Below are positions 1 through 9,400 of a stretch of DNA of 64,000 bases, piece after piece. Origin of the DNA: Leucobacter coleopterorum (GTDB lineage Bacteria > Actinomycetota > Actinomycetes > Actinomycetales > Microbacteriaceae); NCBI RefSeq assembly GCF_011382985.1, contig NZ_CP049933.1:992001-1056000 (forward strand), in the 5' to 3' direction. The notes under the pieces are model-generated. The model was not told the DNA's origin and did no database searches. It saw only the letters and a program-made list of their open reading frames with translations. Each line of letters opens with the position of its first letter. Position 1 is the stretch's first letter. Made by a program: the position numbers and the translations under genes.

Positions 1-1023
1 ATCCAGGGCGGCGACGGACAGAGAGGTGCACCGCCCCAGGGGGGTCCCGGGGGCGGTGAGTTTGGCATCGATTCCATGACGGTGATGGGTGTTGGGCTCG
101 ACAATTCCGAGGTCGGCCCGCTCTCAGCGGTGACCGTTGACGACGGCCGTGCCCTCAAAGCGAGCGACGCCGGAACAAAGGTCGCGTTGCTCGACAGCAC
201 CTACGCGAAGAACGAAGACATTGCGGTTGGTGGTTCTGTTGAGATCGGTGGCGAATCGTTCGAGGTCGTGGGACTCGTGTCGAGCAGCACCAGTTCGGCC
301 GACACCGCCTCCGACACCTACATTCCGCTCGATGTGGCGCAAGATCTCTCGGGAGCCGGCGACGTCGTCTCCACCGTCTACGTGCAGGCAGCATCTGCCG
401 ACGACATCTCGGCCGTTCAGTCCAAGATTGAAACTGCGCTGCCCGACGCAACGGTGAGCTCGCAGGAAGAACTCGCGGCTCAGGTATCGGGCTCCGTGAA
501 CAGCACGGTCGGCCTCATTACCAGCCTGGGCACTTGGCTGTCGGTGATCGCGCTTGCCGTCGCTGTGCTGTTGGCTGCGCTGTTCACCCTCTCCGGTGTC
601 TCACGGCGCACACGGGAGTTCGGCACGCTGAAGGCGATTGGCTGGTCGAACCGACGCATTGTGGGGCAGGTCGCCGGTGAATCGATGGTGCAGGCCGCAC
701 TTGGCGGTGTATTTGGGATCGCCATTGGTGGTCTTGCGGTGTGGATCCTGAACGTTGTTTCACCCACGATCTCCTCCGCGGCAAGCAGCGCGAGTGCTGG
801 TGCTGGCTCGGGCGGTGGCCCGGGTGGCGGCATGGGGCCAGGATCGGGTGGCTCCGGCGGCGCAGCGCAGGCAGCCGACATCGTGTTGAACGCTCCGCTG
901 ACACCGTGGATTCTGTTGGCCGCGCTCGGCCTGGCCATTGCAGGCGGACTCATCGCCGGGGCTCTCGGCGGCGTGCGCGCCTCCCGCCTCAGCCCGGCCG
1001 AAGCCCTCCGATCCGTCAACTAA
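1..1023 (+). CDS. FtsX/MacB-type ABC transporter permease, C-terminal part (5' end outside window)
   Basis: The frame is open from base 1, so the gene begins upstream; about 340 residues are visible. The first ~150 are an extracytoplasmic MacB-like periplasmic/core region. A membrane segment follows (GTWLSVIALAVAVLLAALF), then the cytoplasmic signature SRRTREFGTLKAIGWSNRRI typical of FtsX-family permeases, then two more hydrophobic segments. Two stretches are very Gly-rich: near the visible N-terminus, and around 780-870 between the last two membrane segments, which is unusual for the family. The ABC ATPase gene follows 16 nt downstream, so the two probably form one exporter or lipoprotein-release type transporter. 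The substrate cannot be told from sequence. Confidence 0.88.
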   Translation: MQGGDGQRGAPPQGGPGGGEFGIDSMTVMGVGLDNSEVGPLSAVTVDDGRALKASDAGTKVALLDSTYAKNEDIAVGGSVEIGGESFEVVGLVSSSTSSADTASDTYIPLDVAQDLSGAGDVVSTVYVQAASADDISAVQSKIETALPDATVSSQEELAAQVSGSVNSTVGLITSLGTWLSVIALAVAVLLAALFTLSGVSRRTREFGTLKAIGWSNRRIVGQVAGESMVQAALGGVFGIAIGGLAVWILNVVSPTISSAASSASAGAGSGGGPGGGMGPGSGGSGGAAQAADIVLNAPLTPWILLAALGLAIAGGLIAGALGGVRASRLSPAEALRSVN

Positions 1024-1039
1024 CGCTGAAAGAGAAGGA

Positions 1040-1769
1040 ATGATCATGATGACTGAAACGACGAACACCGCGGCAGAAGCAGCGGAGGTGACGGAGATTC
1101 CCGTGCTGCTCTCACTGCGAGACGTCACGAAAACCTACCAGGGCAGGGGCGCGAGGTTCAAGCGCTCAAGGGTGTTGACCTCAACATTCAGGCCGGAGAT
1201 TTCATCACCATCCAGGGCCCCACAGGGGAGGCAAATCGACGCTGTTGCAACTGCTGGGAGCACTAGACGCGCCAAGTTCTGGCTCGCTCTGGGTTGGCCA
1301 GACGGATCTTGCGAAGGCGAGCGTAAAAGAAGCGACAAGAATTCGAGCCGAAGAGATCGGCTTTGTATTCCAGGCGTTCAATCTCATTCCAACGCTCACA
1401 GCGCTCGAAAACGTCGAGATGGGGCTCGTACCGATTGGGGTACAAGCGGACGAGCGTCGCAGCCGTGCCGAAGAGGCTTTGCGTAGGGTCGGGCTTGGGG
1501 ATCGCGGCGACCATCGACCGGGGGAGCTTTCGGGTGGGCAGCAGCAGCGTGTCGCGATTGCGCGGGCCATTGTGAAGGGGCCGCGGATCCTGCTCGCCGA
1601 CGAACCGACGGGCAACCTCGACGAGCGGATGCGCGATGAGATTCTCGATGTGCTGACCGGACTGAATCAGAACGGACTCACGATGGTGCTGGTGACACAC
1701 GACTCCGCCGTGGCGAAGCGGGCGTCGCGCAGACTGCGGCTCGACGCGGGAAAAATTACTGAGCTGTAG
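1040..1769 (+). CDS. ABC transporter ATP-binding protein (LolD/MacB type), interrupted by two apparent 1-base deletions
   Basis: Partner ATPase of the preceding permease. The start ATG at 1040 follows a GAGAAGGA ribosome site. The frame changes twice. Adding a G to the GGGG run at 1146-1149 restores [15 protein letters not shown], and adding a G at 1225-1228 restores the Walker A GPTGGGKST. The rest reads normally: Q-loop [12 protein letters not shown], signature [15 protein letters not shown], Walker [13 protein letters not shown] and H-loop VTHD. Restored length is 243 residues, usual for this family. A real pseudogene is possible, but the same defect affects essential genes in this window, so sequence error is more likely. 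Confidence 0.9.
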
Positions 1770-1794
1770 TCGGTCTGCGCTGTAGCCTGGAGGC

Positions 1795-2130
1795 ATGGGC
1801 ACCAAGACTGAAACCATGGACTTCTTAGTCGATCAGTTGAGCGGCTTGCCAAACATTCGCAGCAAACGAATGTTTGGCGAGTACGCGCTCTACTGCGACG
1901 AGAAGGTCGTGGCGTTTGTGTGCGACGACGAACTGTTCATTAAGCCCACGGATGCCGGGCGCGAGTACATCGGAGACCCGGAGGAGGCTCCCGCCTACCC
2001 CGGGTCGAAGCTGTACTTTCGCGTGAGCGGGGACCGCTGGGAAGACCGCGAATGGCTCACAGGACTCATCGATGCAACCGCGGCCGTGTTGCCGCTGCCG
2101 AAACCGAAGAAACCAAAGGTGAAGAAGTAG
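1795..2130 (+). CDS. TfoX/Sxy N-terminal-domain protein
   Basis: A 111-residue protein matching the TfoX N-terminal domain: the KRMFGEYALYCDEKVVAFVCDDELFIKPT stretch is diagnostic in pattern (shown here as a region, residues ~22-50), followed by a Tyr/Gly-rich core and a Lys-rich tail (PKPKKPKVKK). In gamma-proteobacteria TfoX regulates competence; the stand-alone N-domain proteins of actinobacteria have no firm function. The gene ends one base before the stop of the convergent Nudix gene. Confidence 0.8.
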   Translation: MGTKTETMDFLVDQLSGLPNIRSKRMFGEYALYCDEKVVAFVCDDELFIKPTDAGREYIGDPEEAPAYPGSKLYFRVSGDRWEDREWLTGLIDATAAVLPLPKPKKPKVKK

Positions 2131-2534
2131 TCACTCGCCCAGAAGCGCAGGAAACACAAAGTCGGTGTTGAGCGGTGCCATGTCGGGCGGTCAATGCGAG
2201 GATCGACCCACTCGAGGTGCTCGATTTCAGCGCGGGGGTTGGCGCTCGCCGCCGCCTCAAGAAACGGGTGTTCAAACACGGCTGCCTCGACGACGTGTCC
2301 GGGTTCGTTTGCTGCTGATGCTCTGAACACACCCAACTCGCTGAGGTGTGAAACGTCGAGGTTGATCCCGAGCTCTTCTAAAAACTCTCGCACCGCGGTG
2401 TCGCGCGGATGTTCCCCTGGTTCGTGTTTGCCTCCGGGCAGCATGAGAGCCCCCGTGCCGCGCTTGCGAACGTTGAGTACCTCACCCCGCTCGTTCCGCA
2501 TCACAACCGCGCTGACGCGAATGATCCGGCTCAC
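2131..2534 (-). CDS. Nudix hydrolase (one apparent 1-base deletion near the 3' end)
   Basis: A MutT-like Nudix hydrolase that would cleave a nucleoside diphosphate linked to another moiety; the substrate is unknown. A full Nudix box spans residues 35-57 (G35, E41, R49-E50, E53-E54, G56). As written the frame runs on into the convergent tfoX-like gene. Adding one G to the GGG at 2185-2187 (C on the coding strand) gives RPDMAPLNTDFVFPALLGE and a stop at 2131-2133, immediately beside the neighbour's stop. That neat junction supports a sequence error. Restored length is 134 residues. Its ATG overlaps the nitrilase-family stop by 4 nt, so the two are co-transcribed. Confidence 0.88.
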
Positions 2535-3373
2535 AGCGCAGCGCCCGACTGTGCGGAGAGCTCGGCGTAGTCTTGTGCGCTCAGCCGGTCGGCAATAACG
2601 GGAAACTCGCGGCGCACCTCAGCGACCTGTGCGGCGTCAACCTCGACGATCAGCACTTCTTCGCCGTCCCCACACTCGCCAACAATCCGCCCGCTGGGAT
2701 CGATTACGCGGCTGAAGCCACCGAGCTGAACATCGCCCTGGGTGCCGCAGGCATTGCAGGCGAACACCCAGATTTGATGCTCCACGGCTCGCGCCTGCGA
2801 TAGCAGCGTCCAGTGCTCTCGTCGAGCCGCTGGCCAGGCGGCAGGAACGACGACCGCATCGGCACCGCGAGCACTGAGCTCTTGCCAGAGGCCCGGAAAG
2901 CGCAGGTCGTAGCAGGTGGTGCTGCCGAGTTCGCCGAGCGGGGTACCGACAACGCTCAGGCGATCTCCCGGTGTGAGCAGCTGCGACTCGAGCGACTGGT
3001 ACCCAAACACGTGGATCTTGCGATACGTTTGCGCAACTTCGCCGTTCGCGTCAACGAGAACCGCGGTGTTGTGCAGTGCGTCATCGGCCCCTCGTTCGAT
3101 AACGCTGCCGAGGTGGATCGCTGATCCCAAATCTTTGGCGACTCGCCGCGCCATGGAGACGGTGGGGCCGTCGAGGCCCTCTGCCAGTTCGGCGTAATGC
3201 TCGAAGTTGAAGTAGCCCGCGCTCCAGAGTTCGGGCAACACAAATAGGTCGATGCGCTCCTGCTGGCGGAGCATATCTTCGACTCGATCGATTCGTTCGG
3301 CCTGTGACTCTGAGTCGGGGCTCGCGATCTGCAGAAGGGCGACTCGGCGAGCAGCGGTCGGTGGTTGTGTCAT
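2531..3373 (-). CDS. Carbon-nitrogen hydrolase (nitrilase superfamily)
   Basis: A 280-residue cytosolic amidase-type enzyme. The Glu-Lys-Cys triad is visible: E48 in LPELW, K119 in YRKIHVFG and C154 in TTCYDLRFP, with the family's spacing. The order and the DLRFP motif resemble the omega-amidase/NIT2 and related carbon-nitrogen hydrolase branches, but I cannot assign a substrate. It overlaps the downstream Nudix gene by 4 nt, suggesting translational coupling. The divergent neighbour at 3427 is separated by only 53 nt, so the promoters probably overlap. Confidence 0.88.
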   Translation of the reverse strand: MTQPPTAARRVALLQIASPDSESQAERIDRVEDMLRQQERIDLFVLPELWSAGYFNFEHYAELAEGLDGPTVSMARRVAKDLGSAIHLGSVIERGADDALHNTAVLVDANGEVAQTYRKIHVFGYQSLESQLLTPGDRLSVVGTPLGELGSTTCYDLRFPGLWQELSARGADAVVVPAAWPAARREHWTLLSQARAVEHQIWVFACNACGTQGDVQLGGFSRVIDPSGRIVGECGDGEEVLIVEVDAAQVAEVRREFPVIADRLSAQDYAELSAQSGAAL

Positions 3374-3426
3374 CCCTCCAGCCTACGCCGCACCAAGCGC
3401 GCAGCGCGGTAGTGCAGAATGGCAGT

Positions 3427-4002
3427 ATGAGCATCGACACGGCTGAGTTGCCTGACGCTGACGGACCAGAGGATCGCCCAACACCCGCCGGAAATCCCGG
3501 CTGGCTAAGCGATGATGAGCTGAGCTTCGTACGGGGCCGGATCCCGGTCGTGTACATCGAGGCTGTACCGGTGCGCCTGGACGGAACCGGACGAGTGACC
3601 GAGGTCGGTTTGCTGCTGCGCGGTACACCCGAGGGTGAGATGACTCGTTCTCTTGTCGCGGGCCGAGTCCGTTACGGTGAAACGCTGCGCGAGGCGCTTT
3701 TCCGGCATTTGGAGAACGACCTTGGGCCCATGGCGTTCCCGCAAATCCCTGCATCGATCGTGCCGACCCAAGTGGCGGAGTACTTTCCGATGCCGGGCAT
3801 TTCAGCGTATGTCGATGCCCGTCAGCACGCGATCTCGCTTGTGTATGTGGTTTCGGTTACGGGGACTTGCAACCCGCGGCAGGACGCGCTTGAGATCACC
3901 TGGATGTCTCCCGAAGAGGCGCTTTCAGAGGAGACCCTTCTGGAACTGCAGGGTGGCCGTGGCACCCTGTTGCGCCAGGCGCTCGCGAGTGTTGGCTGTT
4001 AG
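3427..4002 (+). CDS. DUF4916 (Nudix-fold-like) actinobacterial protein
   Basis: The ATG at 3427 is chosen because homologues begin shortly before the GWLSDDELSFVRGRIPVVYIE motif. The 191-residue protein carries the DUF4916 landmarks that I recall: VGLLLRGTPEGE, RVRYGETLREALFRHLENDLGP, EYFPMPG and RQHAISLVYVV. The family has a Nudix-like fold without a canonical Nudix box. Function is not established. It is divergent from the nitrilase-Nudix pair and convergent with the SprT-like gene. Confidence 0.8.
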   Translation: MSIDTAELPDADGPEDRPTPAGNPGWLSDDELSFVRGRIPVVYIEAVPVRLDGTGRVTEVGLLLRGTPEGEMTRSLVAGRVRYGETLREALFRHLENDLGPMAFPQIPASIVPTQVAEYFPMPGISAYVDARQHAISLVYVVSVTGTCNPRQDALEITWMSPEEALSEETLLELQGGRGTLLRQALASVGC

Positions 4003-4017
4003 CGTTTCCTGCCTCAG

Positions 4018-4467
4018 CTAGCGCTTGTGCCAAACGATCAGGTGCGCTCGTGAGAAGCCGCGGCTGCACTTGGCACACGAAGTGATGCGTGTTGGCTTGC
4101 GAAACCTGAAGTGTTCGTGCCCCGAGGGGCAGGTGCCCTTCCAGGGTGCCCGCTCGTGGGCGATTTCTCCATCGTGCGTACGCCCACCAATATAACCGAG
4201 CTGCTCAGCGGTGTGCTTCCACACGGGCCCGTGGGCAGCATCGGGACCCGCAATCGCATGAGCCACCTCGTGCAGGAGAACTTGGTGGATCTCGTCGTCC
4301 TCGAATTTCTCACTGAGGTAGCGTGACACGGTTATCTTGCGATCCGTGAAGTTGCACAGTCCGGCGCGGCGTTTTGCGTTGTCAAAGCCAAAACTCCACT
4401 GCTCCGGGTCGAGGTGCATACGAATGAGAGCATCGGCCCACACTCGAACTCTTGCCGGATCAGCCAT
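4018..4467 (-). CDS. SprT-like zinc metalloprotease-family protein
   Basis: 149 residues. The zinc site HEVAH is at residues 66-70 with a following His in AHGPVWK (about residue 79), and a C-terminal zinc ribbon is suggested by CPSGH (113-117) and CAKC (131-134). SprT/Spartan-like domains are linked to cleavage of DNA-protein crosslinks in some organisms; for short bacterial SprT-like proteins the role is unproven. The ATG at 4467 lies inside the end of the spermidine-synthase-like gene (8-nt overlap). As written the two share one open frame, which I judge to be an artefact of a missing base upstream. Confidence 0.85.
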   Translation of the reverse strand: MADPARVRVWADALIRMHLDPEQWSFGFDNAKRRAGLCNFTDRKITVSRYLSEKFEDDEIHQVLLHEVAHAIAGPDAAHGPVWKHTAEQLGYIGGRTHDGEIAHERAPWKGTCPSGHEHFRFRKPTRITSCAKCSRGFSRAHLIVWHKR

Positions 4468-5318
4468 TGCCAAACAGCTCTCGTGCCGGTGCCGGGGAAT
4501 CCACCGCCGTTGCGTCAGTGACAGGAACAGTGCCGCGTGTGAACTCTTCAAGTTCACGACCAGTGAGTAATCTTGCGGGTGTGGCCCGCCAGCCAGGAGA
4601 CGGGGGAGCCACTCAAGGTCACCGTTTGACTCGCTTGAGTTGGAAGCGATCAGAACGACATTGCCAAATCGTCGTCCTTTGAGTACCTGCGGTTCGGCGA
4701 TGGCAACAACCGAGGTAAAAAGGCTCTCAAGCGTTGCTGCTTGGCCGCGCACAAACGGCAGCCCCTTGCCGTCCGCCGCGTTAATGACCACCATGCCATC
4801 GGGTGAGAGCAATGGGCGCACCAGCTCATAAAACTCGACACTTGAAACATGCGCGGGCGTCTGCGAGCCAGCAAAGATATCGACGACCACCAGATCCATC
4901 GCGCTCTGCATGCCCTCGGGGAGTTTTGCGAGCACCTCGCGAGCATCACCCCTCCGCACGCGAATGCTCGCCTGTTTGGGCAGCGGCGCGGCCTCCCGCA
5001 CCATATCGACGAGTGCCCCTCGATCTCGATAACTTGCTGTCGGCTACCGGGACGGGTCGCCTCGATATAGCGAGGGAGTGTAAATGCCCCACCGCCCAGG
5101 TGCAGTGCAGAGATTGCTTTGCGTTCGGGGCGGAACAGGTCGATCACATGACCAATGCGGCGCACGTACTCAAAGAACAGCTCGCTCGGATCTCGCAGGT
5201 TGACGTGCGATTGCGGGGTGCCGTCAACCACTAGCTGGATCGCGCCCGGTACCCAGCGGTCCTCTTCGAGTTCTGCGAGCAGCCCTGAACTGAGGGTGAT
5301 CGGTTCGGGCAGGATCAC
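4460..5318 (-). CDS. Spermidine synthase-like (fused-MFS/spermine synthase family) methyltransferase-fold protein, two apparent 1-base deletions
   Basis: Rossmann-fold protein of the spermidine synthase family, with the nucleotide-binding ALHLGGGAFTLPRY motif near residue 75 and a VVVDIFAG strand in place of the usual DxxDP region. Actinobacterial members often lack proven aminopropyltransferase activity. One base is missing at the CCCC 5016-5019; restoring it joins VIEIEG to ALVDMVREA. A second is missing at GGG 4577-4579; restoring it gives RLLTGRELEEFTRGTVPVTD and a stop at 4460-4462. Restored length is 286 residues. The start overlaps the mycoredoxin-like gene by 4 nt. Confidence 0.85.
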
Positions 5319-5584
5319 GCCAGACCCAACTCCTCTATCTTTCGCAGCATGTCAGCGTTTGAAGGCTCAACCTGGTGGCTGCTGTCGGGGTACAGGATGA
5401 CTGGGATGTTGGTGCGTCCGCTGATATCTTTTGCGACATCGGCGGCATCGGGATCCTGCACAAGGTCAACGTAACGATAGAGCGCCCCTGCGCGATCAAA
5501 GATCATCTTTGCCCTGCGGCAGTCACCGCACCAGTCGGCACCGAAGATGACGGTCTCCGATAGTTTTTCTTCTTGCACGCTCAT
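5315..5584 (-). CDS. Glutaredoxin-like / mycoredoxin-like protein
   Basis: 89 residues from the ATG at 5584, chosen over upstream in-frame starts because thioredoxin-fold proteins begin close to the first strand. The redox motif CGDC is at residues 19-22 in ADWCGDCRRAK, and a cis-Pro is at NIPVILYP. Length and context resemble actinobacterial mycoredoxin, which reduces mycothiol mixed disulphides; the usual motif there is CGYC, so the middle residue differs. The 3' end overlaps the spermidine-synthase-like start by 4 nt. Confidence 0.82.
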   Translation of the reverse strand: MSVQEEKLSETVIFGADWCGDCRRAKMIFDRAGALYRYVDLVQDPDAADVAKDISGRTNIPVILYPDSSHQVEPSNADMLRKIEELGLA

Positions 5585-5594
5585 GTTAGAAACT

Positions 5595-6266
5595 TTACGC
5601 TGTAGGTCTGACATTGGTGATGGAAGCAGCAGAATTCTCTCGTTGTTCCTGTCGAAACCAGATTCGTCGCGCGATGATCGCTGCGCAGACGCCGAGAAGA
5701 GCACCCGCGAGTGTGTCGCTCAACCAGTGCACGTGGAGAGCCGTTCTGCTCCAGGCCATGGTGATGACCCACACAACGGCGATGACCCATACTCCGCGGC
5801 TAAGCGATTTGCTCATAGATTCAGAGCCCGCCACCATCAGCACCAACGAAATGGCGAGTGCTGCTGCACCCATGGTGTGTCCTGAGGGAAAGGAGCTGCC
5901 ACTCGAGTCGTAGAGCTGGTCCCATGGGCGAGGGCGCAATACGAGGTGTTTGGTGAGTTCTGATCCGGCGATCCCCAAAATCATGGCAGTGGCCAGCGCC
6001 GCCGCATCTCGTGGACGTCGCATGACAAGCAACAAGGCGACAGCAACTGCGGTGCAAGCGACCGAACCAACGCCGCCTCCGATCTGTGCCATGAAAACAG
6101 CGACTGCATAAACGCCTGACCCGCGGCTGACCTCCGCGGTGTTGTACCACCAAGAATCGATGCCGAATGGTCCACCGTCTATGAACCGTAGGTACACGGC
6201 CAACGCAGTGAACAGAAATAGGCCGACAAGGACCCAAGGGAGGGTGCGGGGGAGCTTGGCTGACAT
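5595..6266 (-). CDS. PAP2-family membrane phosphatase
   Basis: A 223-residue integral membrane protein with all three phosphatidic acid phosphatase motifs: K106...RPRP (111-114), PSGH (127-130) and SR(173-174)...H...D184 in SRTALHVHWLSD. The first hydrophobic segment is at residues ~9-27 and five or six are visible in all. Bacterial relatives dephosphorylate undecaprenyl diphosphate or phosphatidic/phosphatidylglycerol phosphates; this cannot be resolved here. It is 10 nt upstream of the mycoredoxin-like gene on the same strand, so may head the minus-strand operon running to 4018. Confidence 0.9.
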   Translation of the reverse strand: MSAKLPRTLPWVLVGLFLFTALAVYLRFIDGGPFGIDSWWYNTAEVSRGSGVYAVAVFMAQIGGGVGSVACTAVAVALLLVMRRPRDAAALATAMILGIAGSELTKHLVLRPRPWDQLYDSSGSSFPSGHTMGAAALAISLVLMVAGSESMSKSLSRGVWVIAVVWVITMAWSRTALHVHWLSDTLAGALLGVCAAIIARRIWFRQEQRENSAASITNVRPTA

Positions 6267-6312
6267 TCCCTCACCCTAGCCAACGGAATTGAGGGAACGT
6301 GGTGCGGATCAG

Positions 6313-6341
6313 TAGACAGTCATGAAGGTGCGTGTTACAGT
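6313..6341 (+). promoter_or_regulatory. Predicted promoter for rpoB-rpoC
   Basis: TAGACA at 6313-6318 (5/6 match to TTGACA), 17-nt spacer, TACAGT at 6336-6341 (4/6 match to TATAAT). Transcription would start near 6348, giving a leader of about 147 nt before the rpoB start. Sequence match only. Confidence 0.5.
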
Positions 6342-6494
6342 GGATAGTTGCACTTCGGACGTCGGTATGCCTTCATATAGCGGAAGGTTCCGGGAGCTGG
6401 CGCTTACGCGCAGATAAGCCTCACCCGCCTGATCCGATGCAATTCCCGCAAAACCAGGTCAACCGGCCCGACGGGGCCCACGGAGGTAGTTTCC

Positions 6495-9400
6495 TTGGCT
6501 GCTGCGCGTAACGCATCGTCAACCACCCACACGAAGAACGGCCGCAATCACAAGCGGCTCTCCTTTGCCAAAATTTCCGACACGCTGTCGGTGCCTAATC
6601 TTCTGGCGCTGCAGCTTGAGAGCTTTGATTGGCTCGTCGGAAGCGATGCGTGGAAAGCACGCGTCGCACAGGCCGAGGCCGAAGGGCGCGATGACATCGC
6701 GCTGAAGAGCGGCCTTGAGGAGATTTTCGACGAGATCTCGCCGATCGAAGACAATGCTGGCACCATGCAGCTGTCGTTCGAGAACCCGATCCTCGACGAA
6801 CAAAAGTTCACGATTGAAGAGTGCAAGGAGCGGGGTAAAACCTACTCCGCGCCGCTCTACGTCGAGGCAGCGTTCTACAACACTGAGACACAGGTTCTGA
6901 AGAGCCAGACGGTCTACATGGGCGATTTCCCCATCATGACCGACAAGGGCACCTTCATTATCAACGGCACCGAGCGTGTCATCGTGTCGCAGCTCGTTCG
7001 TAGCCCCGGTGTTTACTTCGAGCGCCAGCAAGAGAAGACGAGCGATAAGGACGTCTTCACCGCTCGCGTCATTCCGAGCCGCGGCGCGTGGCTTGAGTTT
7101 GAGGTCGACAAGCGCGACCAGGTCGGTGTCCGTATCGACCGTAAGCGTAAGCAGTCGGTGACCGTCTTCCTGAAGGCCCTCGGCATGACGAGCGAGGAGA
7201 TCCTCGAAGAGTTCGCCGGGTACGAGTCCATCGCGCTGACTCTTGAGAAGGACGCAATCGTCACTCAAGAAGAGGCGCTGAAAGACATCTACCGCAAGCA
7301 GCGTCCGGGTGAGCAGGTTGCTATTGAGGCCGCACGTGCGCTTCTCGACAACAGCTACTTCAACGACAAGCGCTACGATCTTGCAAAGGTCGGTCGTTAC
7401 AAAATCAATCGCAAGCTTGGTCTTGACGCTCCCATCACCGACTCGGTGCTGTCGCTCGAAGACATCGTTGCGACCATCAAGTACCTTGTTGGTCTGCACG
7501 CTGGCACCGAAAAGCTCCCCGGTATTCGCGACGGCAAAGCCGTTGAGATTCGCCTCGACACTGACGATATCGACCACTTCGGCAACCGTCGTATCCGCGC
7601 CGTGGGTGAGCTCATCCAGAACCAGGTGCGCACCGGCCTCAGCCGCATGGAGCGCGTTGTGCGCGAGCGTATGACGACGCAGGATATTGAGGCGATTACG
7701 CCGAACACCCTGATCAACACGCGCCCCGTGCTCGCGGCGATCAAGGAGTTCTTCGGCACCTCGCAGCTGTCGCAGTTCATGGATCAGAACAACCCGCTCG
7801 CGGGCCTGACCAATAAGCGCCGCCTCTCCGCGCTCGGCCCGGGTGGCTTGAGCCGTGACCGCGCAGGCGTTGAGGTTCGAGACGTTCACCCGTCGCACTA
7901 CGGTCGCATGTGCCCCATCGAGACTCCGGAAGGCCCGAACATTGGTCTGATCGGCGCCCTCGCGACCTTCGCGCGCATCAACGCGTTCGGCTTCATTGAG
8001 ACGCCGTACCGCCGCGTGATCGACGGCAAGGCAACCGAGCAGGTTGACTACCTGACCGCGCACGAAGAGGACGAGTACCTCATCGCACAGGCTGGTGCTC
8101 CGCTCGACAAGAACGGCAAGTTTGCTGAGAAGCAGGTCCTTGCTCGTCCCCGTGGCTCTGAGGTTGTTCTTGTCGACGCTGATCGTGTTGACTACATGGA
8201 CGTTTCGCCTCGCCAGATGGTGTCGGTTGCGACCTCGCTCATTCCGTTCCTTGAGCACGACGATGCAAACCGCGCGCTCATGGGTGCGAACATGCAGCGC
8301 CAGGCGGTTCCGCTTGTGCGCAGCGAGTCGCCGCTCGTTGGCACCGGTATGGAGGGCTACGCCGCCATTGACGCTGGTGACGTGATCACCGCTCAGAAGG
8401 CCGGCGTCATCTCCGATGTATCAGCTGACGTTGTGACCATCCAGCAGGATGAGGGTGGCACAAAGAGCTACTTCATGCGCAAGTTCGACCGCTCGAACCA
8501 GGGCACGAACTACAACCACCGCGTCATCGTGAAGGCTGGCGAGCGCATCGAAGAGGGCGAGGTTATCGCTGATGGCCCCGCAACCGAAAACGGTGAGCTT
8601 GCACTCGGGAAGAACCTGCTCGTCGCATTCATGTCGTGGGAGGGACACAACTTCGAGGACGCCATCATCCTGAGCCAGAACCTGGTGAAGGACGACACGC
8701 TCTCGTCGATCCACATCGAAGAGTACGACGTCGACGCTCGCGACACCAAGCTCGGTAAAGAGGAGATCACCCGTGATCTGCCCAATGCCAGCATGGAGGC
8801 GCTGAAAGACCTCGACGAGCGCGGTATTATCCGCATCGGCGCTGAGGTTGCCCCCGGCGACATCCTCGTAGGTAAGGTCACCCCGAAGGGCGAGACCGAG
8901 CTCTCGGCCGAGGAGCGCCTGCTCCGCGCGATCTTCAACGAGAAGAGCCGCGAGGTGCGCGACACGTCACTCAAGGTGCCCCACGGCGTCTCGGGTACGG
9001 TTACCTCTGTCAAGGTATTCGACGCAGAGAACGACAACGACGACGAGCTTGGCTCGGGTGTCAACCAGCGTGTGGTTGTCTATATTGCGCAGAAGCGTAA
9101 GATCACCGAGGGCGACAAGCTTGCTGGCCGTCACGGTAACAAGGGCGTCATCTCGAAGATCCTTCCGGTCGAAGACATGCCGTTCCTCGCAGACGGTACC
9201 CCCGTTGACGTAATCCTGAACCCCCTGGGTATCCCGGGCCGAATGAACTTCGGCCAGGTGCTCGAGGTTCACCTCGGCTGGATCGCAAAGCAGGGGTGGA
9301 ACGTTGAGGGTGCACCCGAGTGGGCCGCAAAGCTAGCGGAAGAGGCGCTCTCCGCTGCTCCGAACACCAAGGTTGCGACCCCGGTGTTCGACGGCGCTTC

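Noticed and set aside
6519-8258. A 579-codon open frame antisense to rpoB
   Set aside because: It arises from codon bias of a GC-rich, highly expressed gene: no ribosome site, no recognisable protein, and RpoB on the other strand is certain.
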